A stretch of 64,000 bases of DNA from Halomonas alimentaria (GCF_009902005.1 NZ_WUTT01000001.1:3070829-3134828); one strand, 5' to 3'. Positions 21,075 to 32,404 are shown, counted from the stretch's first letter. The notes: generated by a model not told the origin, from the letters alone. Numbers and translations are program-made.

Positions 21075-21980
21075 CTAACCAACTTCCCCCGGCGCTGCCT
21101 TCGCCGCGGGCTCGCGCGCCGCCTCGAGCTGCTCGAGCATGGCCCGGGTCGCGTTGGAGAGCGTCCTGTTGCGGTGCACCAGATAGCCCAGCGGCCGGTA
21201 GATCGGCGGCTGCTCGACCTCGAGTTCATGCAGCTCGTCCGCCACCAGCCGCTCGGGCAGCAGGCTCCAGCCGAGGCCGATGGCGGTCATCATCTTCAGG
21301 GTCTCCAGGTAGTTAGTGGAGAGCGCCACCGGCAGGTGCAGGCCGGCGGCTTGGAATCGCGCCTCGATCAGGCCGCGGGTGAAGGTCATGGGGCCGGGGA
21401 GCACGGCATCGAAGTCGCACAGCTCATCGAGTCCCAGCCGCATCCGGCGTGCCAGCGGGTGGTCGTGGGCACACACGAAGCACAGGCGGTCGATCCACAC
21501 CGGCACCACCTCCAGCTGGGCGTGCGGATGTGGCGCCAGGGTCACCACGGCGATCTCCAGCGAGCCATCCAGCACCCCCTGGTAGGCTTCCTCGGAGTCG
21601 AGGAAGTGCAGGTCGAGGCGCACGTCGGGATGGGCTCGGGTGTAGGCCTTGAGCAGCGGAGGCAGTCGGTGCAGGCCGATATGATGGCTTGTGGCCAGGG
21701 TCAGGCTGCCCGCCACGCTGCCTTCGAGGTTGCCCAGCGCCCGGCGGCTGTCATTCACCATCATCAGGATCTCGCGGGCACGGGGCAGCAGCACGCGTCC
21801 GGCCTCGGTGAGGGTGACGCGCCGGCCTATGCGGTCGAACAATCGGGCGTCGACCTGGCCCTCGAGCACGGCGATGCGCTTGCTCACCGCTGGCTGGGTC
21901 AGATGCAGCTGCTCGGCGGCACGCGAGAAGCTGCTGCACTCTGCCACGGCGAGGAAGGCCTGCAGGCTCTGGGTATCCAC
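21075..21980 (-). CDS. LysR-family transcriptional regulator
   Basis: 301-aa LTTR: the N-terminal winged helix (SLQAFLAVAECSSFSRAAEQ, then LHLTQPAVSKRI) is followed by a periplasmic-binding-like effector domain (about 90-290). The GTG start at 21980 has GGAGG 4 nt upstream. It is divergent from leuC, as LysR genes next to leuC are in pseudomonads, and co-directional with the downstream permease, so it could control either or both. A 29-bp dyad with a T-N11-A core lies 10 nt upstream of its start. Confidence 0.93.
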   Translation of the reverse strand: MDTQSLQAFLAVAECSSFSRAAEQLHLTQPAVSKRIAVLEGQVDARLFDRIGRRVTLTEAGRVLLPRAREILMMVNDSRRALGNLEGSVAGSLTLATSHHIGLHRLPPLLKAYTRAHPDVRLDLHFLDSEEAYQGVLDGSLEIAVVTLAPHPHAQLEVVPVWIDRLCFVCAHDHPLARRMRLGLDELCDFDAVLPGPMTFTRGLIEARFQAAGLHLPVALSTNYLETLKMMTAIGLGWSLLPERLVADELHELEVEQPPIYRPLGYLVHRNRTLSNATRAMLEQLEAAREPAAKAAPGEVG

Positions 21981-21989
21981 GGCGCCTCC

Positions 21990-22018
21990 GTAATGGATTC
22001 CATATGGGAATGCATTAC
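21990..22018. promoter_or_regulatory. Probable LysR operator (29-bp dyad)
   Basis: Two 12-nt arms, GTAATGGATTCC and GGAATGCATTAC, pair with one mismatch around ATATG. The core TTCC-N5-GGAA has the T-N11-A shape of LysR-type boxes. It lies between the LysR start and an AT-rich patch (22015-22046) that probably holds the divergent promoters. The position suits autorepression and leuC control. The rest of 21981-22279 holds repeat copy B. Confidence 0.6.
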
Positions 22019-22108
22019 ATAAATAACATGAATTGATTTTATGGACGAGGGGCGGGAAACTGCTGCCATAGCGCCAACGCCGAGCCCCGCACGGTGCTTT
22101 ACGCAGCA

Positions 22109-22218
22109 GCGGCGCCGGGGGCAGACCGCAAAGGAGGTCCTATGCCAGGGATGGCATCGGTAGCGTACAGGGATGTATTCACAGCGCCTCCTTGGAGGTC
22201 TGCCGCCGGGAAAGCCGC
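22109..22218 (+). repeat. Structured intergenic repeat, copy B
   Basis: 110 bp, sense to leuC, ending 61 nt before its start. P1 is GCGGC/GCCGC (GGGGC/GCCCC in A, C, D, F), P2 GGGGCAGACC/GGTCTGCC, P3 AAGGAGG/CCTCCTT. P4 is ATGCCA-GGGA-TGGCAT, and the P5 arms are TAC/GTA. P1, P2 and P3 each carry changes on both arms that keep pairing. Confidence 0.9.
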
Positions 22219-22279
22219 GCCGGTGGCGCAACTCCAAGACCGGACATGACAGCAGGGCCCAGAGGCCCGGGAGAACGAT

Positions 22280-23731
22280 ATGGCAGGCCAGACACTCTAC
22301 GACAAGCTGTGGTCGCAGCATCTCGTCAAGGAGCGCGATGACGGCACCGCGCTGATCTACATCGACCGCCAGCTGCTCCACGAGGTGACCTCGCCCCAGG
22401 CCTTCGAGGGGCTGCGTCTGGCGGGTCGCAAGCCGTGGCGCATCGATGCCAACCTGGCTACGCCGGACCATAACGTGCCCACCACCCTCAAGGAGCGTGC
22501 CGAGGGCAATGCCGGCATCAAGGACCCGGTGTCGCTGATCCAGGTGCAGACCCTGGACGACAACTGCGGCGAGTTCGGCATCGAGGAGTTCAAGATCAAC
22601 GACCCGCGCCAGGGCATCGTCCACGTGGTGGGCCCTGAGCAGGGCGCCACCCTGCCGGGCATGACCGTGGTCTGCGGTGACTCCCATACCGCCACCCATG
22701 GCGCCTTCGGCGCCCTGGCCCATGGTATCGGCACCTCCGAGGTGGAGCACGTGCTGGCGACCCAGTGCCTGCTGGCCCAGAAGATGAAGAACATGCAGGT
22801 GCGCGTCGAGGGCCAGCTCGGCACCGGCGTCACCGCCAAGGATGTGGTGCTGGCCATCATCGGCCGCATCGGCACCGCCGGTGGCACCGGCTACGCCATC
22901 GAGTTCGCCGGCAGCGCCATCCAGGGCCTCTCCATGGAGGGCCGCATGACGGTGTGCAACATGGCCATCGAGGCCGGTGCCCGGGTCGGCCTGATCGCCG
23001 TGGATGACACCACCATCGACTACCTGCGCGACCGCCACTACGCTCCCAGGGGCGAGCAGTGGGAGGCAGCCGTGGCCGACTGGCGCGGCCTGGTCTCGGA
23101 TGCGGACGCCGAGTTCGACAAGGTGGTGGTGCTGGATGCCGCCGAGATCGAGCCGCAGGTCAGCTGGGGCACCAGCCCCGAGATGGTGACCGGCGTTTCC
23201 GGTGAGGTCCCCGATCCCGCCGAGCAGGATGACGACACCGTGCGCAACGGCTATACCCGTGCGCTCCAGTACATGGGGCTCACGCCTCGTCAGAAGATCA
23301 CCGACATCCGCCTCGACAAGGTGTTCATCGGCTCCTGCACCAACTCGCGCATCGAGGATCTGCGCGAGGCGGCCAAGGTAGCACGCGGCAAGAAGGTCGC
23401 CGACTCCATCAAGCTGGCCATGGTAGTGCCGGGCTCCGGCCTGGTGAAGCGCCAGGCCGAGGCCGAGGGGCTCGACAAGGTGTTTATCGAGGCGGGCTTC
23501 GAGTGGCGCGAGCCGGGCTGCTCCATGTGCCTGGCCATGAATGCCGACAAACTGGGGGCCGGCGAGCATTGCGCCTCCACCTCCAACCGCAACTTCGAGG
23601 GGCGCCAGGGCTATGGCGGTCGCACCCACCTGGTCAGCCCGGCCATGGCTGCCGCCGCCGCTATCGCCGGTCATTTCGTGGATGTGAGGCAGCTTGCCGC
23701 CAACGACGACGCCCAGGCGCAGGAGGCCTGA
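22280..23731 (+). CDS. leuC: 3-isopropylmalate dehydratase large subunit
   Basis: Aconitase-family enzyme that, with LeuD, isomerises 2-isopropylmalate to 3-isopropylmalate in leucine synthesis. The 483-aa product contains [14 protein letters not shown], and the three 4Fe-4S ligands lie in IGSCTNSR and [11 protein letters not shown]. It is followed 3 nt later by leuD. Its leader contains structured repeat copy B and a LysR dyad; no leucine-rich attenuator peptide was seen. Confidence 0.97.
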   Translation: MAGQTLYDKLWSQHLVKERDDGTALIYIDRQLLHEVTSPQAFEGLRLAGRKPWRIDANLATPDHNVPTTLKERAEGNAGIKDPVSLIQVQTLDDNCGEFGIEEFKINDPRQGIVHVVGPEQGATLPGMTVVCGDSHTATHGAFGALAHGIGTSEVEHVLATQCLLAQKMKNMQVRVEGQLGTGVTAKDVVLAIIGRIGTAGGTGYAIEFAGSAIQGLSMEGRMTVCNMAIEAGARVGLIAVDDTTIDYLRDRHYAPRGEQWEAAVADWRGLVSDADAEFDKVVVLDAAEIEPQVSWGTSPEMVTGVSGEVPDPAEQDDDTVRNGYTRALQYMGLTPRQKITDIRLDKVFIGSCTNSRIEDLREAAKVARGKKVADSIKLAMVVPGSGLVKRQAEAEGLDKVFIEAGFEWREPGCSMCLAMNADKLGAGEHCASTSNRNFEGRQGYGGRTHLVSPAMAAAAAIAGHFVDVRQLAANDDAQAQEA

Positions 23732-23734
23732 ATC

Positions 23735-24388
23735 ATGAAGAAGTTCGAACGTAGCGAAGGTCTCGTCGCCCCTCTCGACCGGGCCAATGTCGACACCGAC
23801 CTGATCATTCCCAAGCAGTTCCTCAAGTCGATCAAGCGCACCGGCTTCGGCGTCAACCTGTTCGATGAACTGCGCTATCTGGACGAGGGCTACCCGGGTC
23901 AGGACTGCTCTCAGCGGCCGATCAACCCCGAATTCGTGCTCAACCAGCCGCGCTACCAGGGTGCCAGCGTGCTGCTGGCACGGCGCAACTTTGGCTGCGG
24001 CAGCTCCCGTGAGCACGCCCCCTGGGCGCTGGAGGACTTCGGCTTCCGGGTGGTGATCGCGCCGAGCTTCGCCGACATCTTCTACAACAACGCCTTCAAG
24101 AACGGTCTGCTGCTGGTGACCCTGCCCGAGGAGACGGTAGAGCGCCTGTTCCAGGAAGTCGCGGCCAACGAGGGCTACGCCCTGGACGTGGACCTCGAGA
24201 ATCAGCGCATCACCACGCCCTCCGGCGAGGTCATCGAGTTCGAGGTGGACCCGTTCCGCAAGCACTGTCTGCTCGAGGGACTCGACGACATCGGCATCAC
24301 CCTGCAGGACGAGGACGCCATCCGTACCTTCGAGGCGAAGCATCGCGCCGCTAGGCCCTGGCTGTTCCGCGACAGCGCCCAGGCCTGA
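23735..24388 (+). CDS. leuD: 3-isopropylmalate dehydratase small subunit
   Basis: Swivel-domain subunit completing the LeuCD active site. The 217-aa product begins [20 protein letters not shown] and contains the family signature [15 protein letters not shown]. It is coupled closely to leuC. Downstream, 174 nt with structured repeat copy C separate it from leuB. Confidence 0.97.
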   Translation: MKKFERSEGLVAPLDRANVDTDLIIPKQFLKSIKRTGFGVNLFDELRYLDEGYPGQDCSQRPINPEFVLNQPRYQGASVLLARRNFGCGSSREHAPWALEDFGFRVVIAPSFADIFYNNAFKNGLLLVTLPEETVERLFQEVAANEGYALDVDLENQRITTPSGEVIEFEVDPFRKHCLLEGLDDIGITLQDEDAIRTFEAKHRAARPWLFRDSAQA

Positions 24389-24420
24389 CCACATAGATCT
24401 GGCTGTCCTTGCCATGGCGA

Positions 24421-24530
24421 GGGGCGCCGGGGACAAGCCGAAGAGGAGGTCCTACGCCAGGGATGGCGTCGGTAGCGTACAGGGAGGTATTCACAGCGCC
24501 TCCTCGAAGGCTTGTCGCCGGGAAAGCCCC
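24421..24530 (+). repeat. Structured intergenic repeat, copy C
   Basis: 110 bp, 32 nt after leuD and 32 nt before leuB, sense to both; used here as the reference copy. P1 is GGGGC/GCCCC, P2 GGGACAAGCC/GGCTTGTC, P3 GAGGAGG/CCTCCTC. P4 is ACGCCA-GGGA-TGGCGT, and P5 is TAC/GTA around AGGGAG. All arms pair perfectly except short internal loops. Confidence 0.92.
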
Positions 24531-24562
24531 GACTGGTGGGGCGGCAATTCAAGGAAGCAAAG

Positions 24563-25642
24563 ATGACACAGAAGATTCTGGTACTGCCGGGCGACGGCAT
24601 CGGTCCCGAGATCACCGCCCAGGCCAGCCGCATCCTGGCCGCCTGCCAGGCCCGTGGCCTGGATGTTGAGGTCGAGGAGGGGCTGCTGGGTGGCGCCGCC
24701 TACGACGTGCACGGTGAGCCGCTGCCCGCCGAGACCCTCGAGAAGGCCAAGGCCGCCCGTGCCATCCTGTTGGGTGCCGTGGGTGGCCCCAAGTGGGACA
24801 GGATCGAGGATCTCGCCAAGCGGCCGGAGAAGGGGCTGCTTGGCGTGCGCAAGCAGTTGGGCCTGTTCGGCAATCTGCGCCCGGCCATCACCTACCCGCA
24901 ACTGGCCGAGGCCTCCAGCCTCAAGCGTGAGCTGGTCGCCGGCCTCGATATCATGATCGTGCGCGAGCTCACCGGCGGTATCTACTTCGGCCAGCCCCGC
25001 GGCATCGAGGAGCGTGACGGCGAGCGCGTCGGCTTCAACACCTACGTCTACTCCGAAAGCGAGATCGAACGCATCGGTCGAGTCGCCTTCGAGATGGCCC
25101 GGAAGCGCAACAAGAAGCTCTGCAGCGTGGACAAGGCCAACGTCCTCGAGGTCACCATCCTCTGGCGCGAGGTGATGGAGCGGCTGGCGCCGGAGTACCC
25201 CGACGTCGAGCTCTCCCATATGTACGTCGACAACGCTGCCATGCAGCTGGTACGCGCCCCCAAGCAGTTCGACGTGGTGGTCACCGGCAACATGTTCGGT
25301 GACATCCTCTCCGACGCTGCCGCCATGCTCACTGGCTCCATCGGCATGCTGCCCTCCGCCTCGCTCAACGAGAGCGGGCAGGGCATGTACGAGCCCTGCC
25401 ACGGCAGCGCCCCGGATATCGCCGGCCAGGGCATCGCCAACCCGCTGGCCACCATCCTCTCGGTGGCGATGATGCTGCGCTACTCCCTGGACGAGCCGGC
25501 GCTGGCGGAGCGCATCGAGGCGGCCGTGGGCAAGGTGCTGGACGACGGCCTGAGAACCGCCGATATTGCCTCCGAGGGCACGCGCACCGTCTCCACCAGC
25601 GAGATGGGAGATGCGGTGCTGGCGGCCTTCGAGGCGCTCTGA
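24563..25642 (+). CDS. leuB: 3-isopropylmalate dehydrogenase
   Basis: NAD-dependent oxidative decarboxylation of 3-isopropylmalate, the last committed step before the leucine transaminase. The 359-aa product starts [17 protein letters not shown]. It has the active-site Arg region [14 protein letters not shown] and the metal-binding [30 protein letters not shown] is typical. ATG 24563 has AAGGAAG upstream; the frame running back into repeat copy C is rejected. Confidence 0.97.
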   Translation: MTQKILVLPGDGIGPEITAQASRILAACQARGLDVEVEEGLLGGAAYDVHGEPLPAETLEKAKAARAILLGAVGGPKWDRIEDLAKRPEKGLLGVRKQLGLFGNLRPAITYPQLAEASSLKRELVAGLDIMIVRELTGGIYFGQPRGIEERDGERVGFNTYVYSESEIERIGRVAFEMARKRNKKLCSVDKANVLEVTILWREVMERLAPEYPDVELSHMYVDNAAMQLVRAPKQFDVVVTGNMFGDILSDAAAMLTGSIGMLPSASLNESGQGMYEPCHGSAPDIAGQGIANPLATILSVAMMLRYSLDEPALAERIEAAVGKVLDDGLRTADIASEGTRTVSTSEMGDAVLAAFEAL

Positions 25643-25676
25643 CGGCGCCCTCAACTGGCTGATGGGAAAGCGGTTT

Positions 25677-25710
25677 CCGGGCCCGCCTGCGAGGCGGGCC
25701 CGGTTTCTGT
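25677..25710 (+). terminator. Terminator after leuB
   Basis: A 12-bp perfect stem (25677-25688 with 25692-25703), 3-nt loop, then TTTCTGT. The asd -10 box begins directly at its end. Confidence 0.8.
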
Positions 25711-25715
25711 ATAAT
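25710..25715 (+). promoter_or_regulatory. asd promoter -10 box
   Basis: A perfect TATAAT 32 nt before the asd start. The -35 position (25687-25692) falls inside the leuB terminator stem and matches poorly (CTGCGA), so terminator folding and promoter share bases. Confidence 0.5.
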
Positions 25716-25747
25716 GTGACCCACATTCGATTTCTGGAGGACTTCAC

Positions 25748-26860
25748 ATGTTGAAAGTCGGTTTCGTCGGTTGGCGCGGCATGGTGGGCTCGGTACTCAT
25801 GCAGCGCATGGTGGAGGATGGAGACTTCAAGGGCATCGAGCCGGTCTTCTTCACCACCTCCCAGGTCGGTCAGGCCGGCCCGGATGTGGGAGTGGACGTG
25901 CCAGCACTCAAGGACGCCTTCGACCTTGACGCGCTAAAGGCGCTCGACGTGATCGTCACCTGCCAGGGCGGCGACTATACCAAGAAGGTCTACGCCGACC
26001 TGCGCCAGGCAGGCTGGAAGGGCTACTGGATCGATGCCGCCAGCACCCTGCGCATGGAAGACGACGCCACCATCGTGCTCGACCCGGTCAACCGCCATGT
26101 GATCGATGCCCAGCTGGCCCGTGGCGCCAGGACCTTTGTCGGCGGCAACTGCACCGTCAGCCTGATGCTGATGGGCCTGGGTGGACTGTTCGAGGCGGAC
26201 CTGATCGAGTGGATGACCTCCATGACCTATCAGGCGGCCTCCGGATCCGGCGCCAAGCACATGCGCGAGCTGCTCAACCAGATGGGTGGCCTGCGTGACA
26301 GCGTGGCAGACGAACTGGCCGATCCGGCCAGCGCTATCCTCGATATCGACCGCAAGGTCACCGCGGCGATGCGTTCGGGTGACTTCCCCACCGATAACTT
26401 CGGCGCGCCGCTGGCAGGTAGCCTGCTGCCGTGGATCGACACCAAGCTCGACAACGGCCAGAGCCGCGAGGAGTGGAAGGGCTCCGTGGAGACCAACAAG
26501 ATCCTCGGTCTCCAGGACAACCCCATCCCCATCGATGGCCTCTGCGTACGGATCGGTGCCATGCGCTCCCATAGCCAGGCCTTCACCATCAAGCTCAAGA
26601 AGGATGTGCCCCTGGACGAGATCGAGGATCGTCTGGCCAAGCACAACGATTGGGTCAAGGTGGTGCCGAACGACAAGGAGGCGACCATCCGCGACCTGAC
26701 GCCCTCCGCCGTGACCGGTACCCTCGGCGTCCCGGTGGGCCGCCTGCGCAAGCTGGCCATGGGCGGCGAGTACCTCTCCGCCTTCAGCGTCGGCGACCAG
26801 CTCCTCTGGGGGGCCGCCGAGCCGCTCAAGCGCATGATTGCGATCCTCAAGCAACAGTAA
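25748..26860 (+). CDS. asd: Aspartate-semialdehyde dehydrogenase
   Basis: Reduces aspartyl phosphate to aspartate semialdehyde for lysine, threonine, methionine and peptidoglycan synthesis. The 370-aa product starts [21 protein letters not shown]. The catalytic Cys135 is in [10 protein letters not shown], the same number as in E. coli, and the substrate region [14 protein letters not shown] is present. GGAGG lies upstream of the ATG. It has its own promoter box and terminator, so it is probably monocistronic. Confidence 0.97.
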   Translation: MLKVGFVGWRGMVGSVLMQRMVEDGDFKGIEPVFFTTSQVGQAGPDVGVDVPALKDAFDLDALKALDVIVTCQGGDYTKKVYADLRQAGWKGYWIDAASTLRMEDDATIVLDPVNRHVIDAQLARGARTFVGGNCTVSLMLMGLGGLFEADLIEWMTSMTYQAASGSGAKHMRELLNQMGGLRDSVADELADPASAILDIDRKVTAAMRSGDFPTDNFGAPLAGSLLPWIDTKLDNGQSREEWKGSVETNKILGLQDNPIPIDGLCVRIGAMRSHSQAFTIKLKKDVPLDEIEDRLAKHNDWVKVVPNDKEATIRDLTPSAVTGTLGVPVGRLRKLAMGGEYLSAFSVGDQLLWGAAEPLKRMIAILKQQ

Positions 26861-26888
26861 TCGCGCCGCTGTGCCAGCGGCCGTTCGA

Positions 26889-26928
26889 CAACGGGGCGTC
26901 TCCTTGGGGAGACGCCCCGTTGTCTGTT
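26889..26928 (+). terminator. Terminator of asd
   Basis: A 14-bp perfect stem (26889-26902 with 26909-26922) with a 6-nt loop, followed by TCTGTTC. Confidence 0.75.
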
Positions 26929-27090
26929 CGTGAGCGATGCGTGTGTCGCGTCAAGCATCAATGGCTTACGTTGAAGGGCAGTGGCCTCGAGATGACGTTC
27001 ATGGGCGCAGAGGTGGCAGATTTATGCTAAATAGGCCTTCTCTTTACCGGCGTGACGCGTCAGGCTCGCCGACGCCTGCAAGGGAGTTTC

Positions 27091-29532
27091 ATGAAACGCA
27101 AGCTGACACTCGCTATGTTGTTATTGCTCTCCGCTACCAGTCCCATGGTGCTGGCCCTGGGGCTGGGAGAGGTCGAGGTCAGTTCGTCCCTCAATGCGCC
27201 GCTGCGCGCCTCGGTTCCCTTGGTCGATGCCGCTGGTGTCCAGCCCGATCTACTCAATGTCTCGGTGGCCGGCGAGCGTGCCTATGCCGCGACGGGGCTG
27301 ACTCGCACTCCGCTTGCCGCCAGCGTGAGGGTGGCAGTGGAGCGTCGTCAGGGGCGGCTGTTTGTCGACCTTACCACCGTGCGACCGGTGCGCGAGCCCT
27401 GGCTCGACCTGCTGCTGCACTTCGACTGGCCCTCTGGCCAGCAGGTGCACGAAGTGACACTGCTTCTCGATCCCCCCAACTATGACGAGATGCCGGCACT
27501 GGTGACCGGTAGCCGTGCCGACGTGACTTCTCCCACGCCGGCACAGCCGGTTGCTCAGCCGTCGCCCGTGGCCGCCGCGCCGTCGCCCCGTTCTGCCGCC
27601 ACGAACCGGGGGCCCGCCTGGGTAAGCAGCGGCGATACCCTGTGGAGGGTTTCCGGCCGCCTGAGACCGGATAGCGACATCAGCATGAACCAGATGATGG
27701 TGGCGCTGGTAGCGGCCAATCCCGAGGCCTTTCCCTCGGGGAATATCAATGACATGCGTGCCGGCATTACGTTGGAGGTACCCGAGCGTGCCGACATCGC
27801 TGCTCGTTCGAAGGCGGATGCCGACCGCGTCGTCAGCGCCATGAACCAGGCCTGGGCCAATCGCGGCAGTGGTGCCCCGGCTCGTGTGCCGTTGGGTGGC
27901 TCGGAGGCTTCCCCGGCGAGTGCGGTGGCCAGCGCATCGGAGGCGTCCCCGGCATCCCGGGAGGCCCAGGCTCCCTCCCCCGATGAGGCAGAGGCAGTGG
28001 CGTCCACTGAGGACGCCGCTGACGAAGAGGCGACGGGTGATGAAGCTGTCCAGGGCGAACCCCAGGCAGCCGATGAAGCCGCTCCTGCACCCCGCCTGAC
28101 GCTGCTGACAGATGCCCAGTTGGCGGCGGAGCAGGTGCTGGCCGCCGATGCCGAGGGTGTCGATGGCGATAGTCCCGTAGAAGGCGATGTGGCTGACCAG
28201 GGTGAGGGCGACAGCGAGGTGGTGGCTCGTGTCGAGATCGACCCCGAGTTGCTCGAGGCGCTCTACGGCGAGGGAGAACTCAGCGAGGACCAGCGCCTGC
28301 TGCGCCTGGAAAACCGCTGGCAGCAGAGCCAGGCTCAGCTTGAGGCGGTGCAGGAGGAGCGCGACGAGCTGCAGCAGGAGCTTGGCGACATGCGTGACGA
28401 GCTGGCGGCGTTGCGTGACCAGCTGGCTGCCCTGACGGCCGGCGGCAGCGGCGTCGATGCTCCCGGCGGCGGTGGACTCGATGCCACCGCCGGCGAGGAT
28501 CAGGAGACCCCCTGGTGGGGCAGCCTCTATCCGGGGGAGCTGGACCGTAACCTGATGCTGGGGGGAGCCGGCCTCGCCGCGCTGCTCGCGCTTTGGCTGG
28601 CGGTGCGCCGGCGGCGTGACAGGGAGGAGGGCGCCTCGCCTGAGGGTGGTGGAGTGCGCGTCGCCATTCCGGGGGCAGCCTCGCCGGTACGCCCACCCAC
28701 CACGACCCCTGACGACGGCCCGTCTGCCGCCGACGCCTCGCCTGACGATACTTCGGTACGTGCCAGCCTGCCCCAGGCGGAGGCCATCAACGAGGCCGAT
28801 ATCTTTATCGCCTACGGTCGCTACGACCAGGCACGCGAACTGCTTGAAGCGAACCTGGCCCGGGAGCCCGAGCGGGACGACCTGCGTCTCAAGCTGCTGG
28901 GGGTCCACCTGGAGCAGGGCAGTCGCGAGGCCGCCGAGCGCGAGCTGGCCAACCTGCGCGAGGGGGGCAACCCGGCGGTGATCGAGGAGGCCGAGGGGCT
29001 GATGGCACGTCACGGCCTCTCTACCGAGCTGCCGGAGCCCGAGCGCAAGCCAGCAGCGGAGCCCGAGGCGGAGCCGGAAGAGGCCTCGCCGTTGCCCGAA
29101 GTGGCCACCCGGCGCCTCGAGGATGGCCGTGAGGTGATCGACTATCGTCCGCCCAGCCTCGATGCCTCTTCTCCTTCACGGGAGGAGACGCCCATGCAGC
29201 CAAGCGTCGATTTTACCCCCGGGGGCCTGGGCGTGGCCGAGAAGGGGGCCGGCTTCGACGAGGGAGAGAGTTTGTCGCGTGGCGATGCCGGCAAGGCGTC
29301 CGAGCGGCCGCTCGGTAGTGACTGGGAGGTCGAGGAGGTTTCCTTCCCGCCCCTTCATGCGGATAATGAACGGCTTTCCGTCAGCGCCGCGGAGCGCCTG
29401 GCCGAGACCCGTCGCCTGGTCGAGGCCGGCGAAGCCGGCCAGGCCCGAGAACTGCTCGATGAGTTGAGTCGCAGCGACGCCCCGGCGATTCGCGACGAGG
29501 CCCTGGCGCTGCTCAGACGACTGGATGCCTGA
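27091..29532 (+). CDS. fimV: FimV-like peptidoglycan-binding polar hub protein
   Basis: 813-aa inner-membrane protein related to Pseudomonas FimV/HubP, which organises type IV pili and other polar machinery. A signal peptide (about 1-25) leads to the conserved start LGLGEVEVSSSLNAPLRA. A LysM-like domain lies near 170-240, followed by an acidic Ala/Glu-rich stretch and a coiled coil (about 400-450). One transmembrane helix is at 487-507, and the cytoplasmic acidic tail has a TPR motif (FIAYGRYDQARELLEANL) and the FimV C-terminal domain. The start has AGGGAG. It lies upstream of truA as in Pseudomonas. The low-complexity parts diverge fastest, so family identity rests on the ends. Confidence 0.9.
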   Translation: MKRKLTLAMLLLLSATSPMVLALGLGEVEVSSSLNAPLRASVPLVDAAGVQPDLLNVSVAGERAYAATGLTRTPLAASVRVAVERRQGRLFVDLTTVRPVREPWLDLLLHFDWPSGQQVHEVTLLLDPPNYDEMPALVTGSRADVTSPTPAQPVAQPSPVAAAPSPRSAATNRGPAWVSSGDTLWRVSGRLRPDSDISMNQMMVALVAANPEAFPSGNINDMRAGITLEVPERADIAARSKADADRVVSAMNQAWANRGSGAPARVPLGGSEASPASAVASASEASPASREAQAPSPDEAEAVASTEDAADEEATGDEAVQGEPQAADEAAPAPRLTLLTDAQLAAEQVLAADAEGVDGDSPVEGDVADQGEGDSEVVARVEIDPELLEALYGEGELSEDQRLLRLENRWQQSQAQLEAVQEERDELQQELGDMRDELAALRDQLAALTAGGSGVDAPGGGGLDATAGEDQETPWWGSLYPGELDRNLMLGGAGLAALLALWLAVRRRRDREEGASPEGGGVRVAIPGAASPVRPPTTTPDDGPSAADASPDDTSVRASLPQAEAINEADIFIAYGRYDQARELLEANLAREPERDDLRLKLLGVHLEQGSREAAERELANLREGGNPAVIEEAEGLMARHGLSTELPEPERKPAAEPEAEPEEASPLPEVATRRLEDGREVIDYRPPSLDASSPSREETPMQPSVDFTPGGLGVAEKGAGFDEGESLSRGDAGKASERPLGSDWEVEEVSFPPLHADNERLSVSAAERLAETRRLVEAGEAGQARELLDELSRSDAPAIRDEALALLRRLDA

Positions 29533-29575
29533 TCAACGCATGACCCTCTTTCAACACCTCGATGAACGCACCCCC

Positions 29576-30460
29576 ATGACCGGACGCCTAGCCATGGGGG
29601 TCGAGTATGACGGCAGCGGCTACTGCGGCTGGCAGTTCCTCAAGCATGCCCCTTCCGTGCAGGCCTCTCTCGAGGAGGCCCTGGCCAAAGTGGCCAGCAC
29701 CCCGATACGCATTCACGCCAGCGGCCGCACCGACTCCGGTGTCCATGCCACGCGCCAGATCATCCACTTCGATGCCCCGGTGCCGCGTTCCCAGAAGGCC
29801 TGGGTGTTCGGCACCAATGCCAACCTGCCGCGCGACATCGCCGTTCGCTGGGTCACCGAGGTGTCCGATGACTTCCATTCGCGTTTCAAGGCCCTGGCGC
29901 GTCGCTATCGCTACGTGCTGCTCAACCAGCCGAGTCGACCGGTGCTGGAGCGCGCCAACGTGACCTGGTGCCGCGACCCCCTGGACGCCGATGCCATGCA
30001 CCGCGCCGCCCAGGCGCTGGTGGGCGAGCATGACTTCTCCAGCTTTCGTGCCGCCGGCTGCCAGTCGAAGACTCCCTGGCGCCACCTGCACTTCATCGAG
30101 GTGCATCGTCACGGCCCGCTGGTGGTGGTCGACGTCCAGGGCAATGCCTTCCTGCACCACATGATCCGCAATATCGTCGGCGCCCTGGTCACGGTGGGGC
30201 GTGGCGAGCGTGGCGACGACTACCTGAGCGAGCTGATGGCGCTGAAGAACCGGCGGCTTGCCGACGTCACCGCCCCGGCCTGCGGCCTGCACTTCGTCGA
30301 CTCCCTCTACGACGAGCATTGGGGGCTGCCTCGCGAGCCGCTGGGGCCCAACCTGCTGGCCTTCCTGGGGGAGTGGACCGGCGAGCGAGCCTTGCCGGAC
30401 TGCCCCATGGTCGAGTTCCGTCGCGGGCGACCGCTGGCCGCCAGCCAGGAGGCCACATGA
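29576..30460 (+). CDS. truA: tRNA pseudouridine(38-40) synthase
   Basis: Forms pseudouridine at positions 38-40 of tRNA anticodon arms. The 294-aa product has the catalytic Asp in [13 protein letters not shown] and the family stretch [20 protein letters not shown] 29576 gives the normal N-terminus ([16 protein letters not shown]); upstream ATGs at 29525 and 29540 are possible but overlap fimV or lack a ribosome binding site. The stop overlaps the trpF start (ATGA). Confidence 0.95.
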   Translation: MTGRLAMGVEYDGSGYCGWQFLKHAPSVQASLEEALAKVASTPIRIHASGRTDSGVHATRQIIHFDAPVPRSQKAWVFGTNANLPRDIAVRWVTEVSDDFHSRFKALARRYRYVLLNQPSRPVLERANVTWCRDPLDADAMHRAAQALVGEHDFSSFRAAGCQSKTPWRHLHFIEVHRHGPLVVVDVQGNAFLHHMIRNIVGALVTVGRGERGDDYLSELMALKNRRLADVTAPACGLHFVDSLYDEHWGLPREPLGPNLLAFLGEWTGERALPDCPMVEFRRGRPLAASQEAT

Positions 30461-31089
30461 GCGGACGCACTCGCGTGAAGTTCTGCGGCCTGACCCGTGC
30501 CGAGGACGTGGATGCCGCGGTGGCCGCGGGTGTCGACGCCCTGGGCTTCGTGCTCTGGCCCGGCAGCAAGCGTGCCATCGATGAGCAACGGCTCGAGGAG
30601 CTCGCCGCCCGGGTGCCGGCCTTCGTCACCCGGGTGGGCCTGTTCGTCGACGCCGACCCCGCGTGGATCGACCGCTGTGTGCCCCATCTCGACCTGCTGC
30701 AGTTCCACGGCAACGAGACGCCGGCCGAGTGTGCCCGCTTCGGGCGTGCCTGGATCAAGGCGCTGCGCATGCGCGACGACCTCGATCCTGGGGCGGCCGT
30801 AGAGGAGTACGCCGGGGCTCGGGGGCTGCTGCTCGATGCCTATCGCCCCGGCGTGCCGGGGGGCACCGGCGAGACCTTCGACTGGTCGCGGATCCCCGCA
30901 AGCCTGGCAAAACCTGTTATTCTCGCCGGAGGGTTGAGCGCGGCCAATGCGGCCGAGGCCATCGCGTCGGTCGCACCCTTCGCGCTTGATGTCTCGGGTG
31001 GCATCGAGGCCGCGCCGGGCATCAAGGATGCCGCGCGCATGGCGGCCTTCATGGCGGCGGTGCGTGACGGCGACCGGCGCCGCCCCTGA
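30457..31089 (+). CDS. trpF: Phosphoribosylanthranilate isomerase
   Basis: TIM-barrel enzyme of tryptophan synthesis. The 210-aa product has KFCGLTR with the catalytic Cys at about residue 10, GLFVDAD, and the phosphate-binding end [14 protein letters not shown] and [16 protein letters not shown]. The ribosome binding site AGGAGG is in the truA end. It is a stand-alone enzyme, not fused to trpC as in enterobacteria. Confidence 0.97.
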   Translation: MSGRTRVKFCGLTRAEDVDAAVAAGVDALGFVLWPGSKRAIDEQRLEELAARVPAFVTRVGLFVDADPAWIDRCVPHLDLLQFHGNETPAECARFGRAWIKALRMRDDLDPGAAVEEYAGARGLLLDAYRPGVPGGTGETFDWSRIPASLAKPVILAGGLSAANAAEAIASVAPFALDVSGGIEAAPGIKDAARMAAFMAAVRDGDRRRP

Positions 31090-31174
31090 GCGCTTGCGCG
31101 CCGACTCCGGCATATAGCAAAAGCCCCTGTAACCCCCAAGCCCTTTCCCAATGGCGACCTGTGAGGTGTCTTTC

Positions 31175-32389
<1,215 letters not shown>

Positions 32390-32404
32390 ATGACGGGCCA
32401 GACC

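Noticed and set aside
22140..22260. Small ORFs inside the structured repeats
   Set aside because: Several copies give similar short peptides on one or the other strand, but the stem arms vary freely and frames are not preserved; the conservation is structural.
22047..22279. Leucine attenuator or riboswitch before leuC
   Set aside because: No short leucine-rich leader peptide was seen, and the structured element there also occurs before unrelated genes, so it is not leucine-specific.
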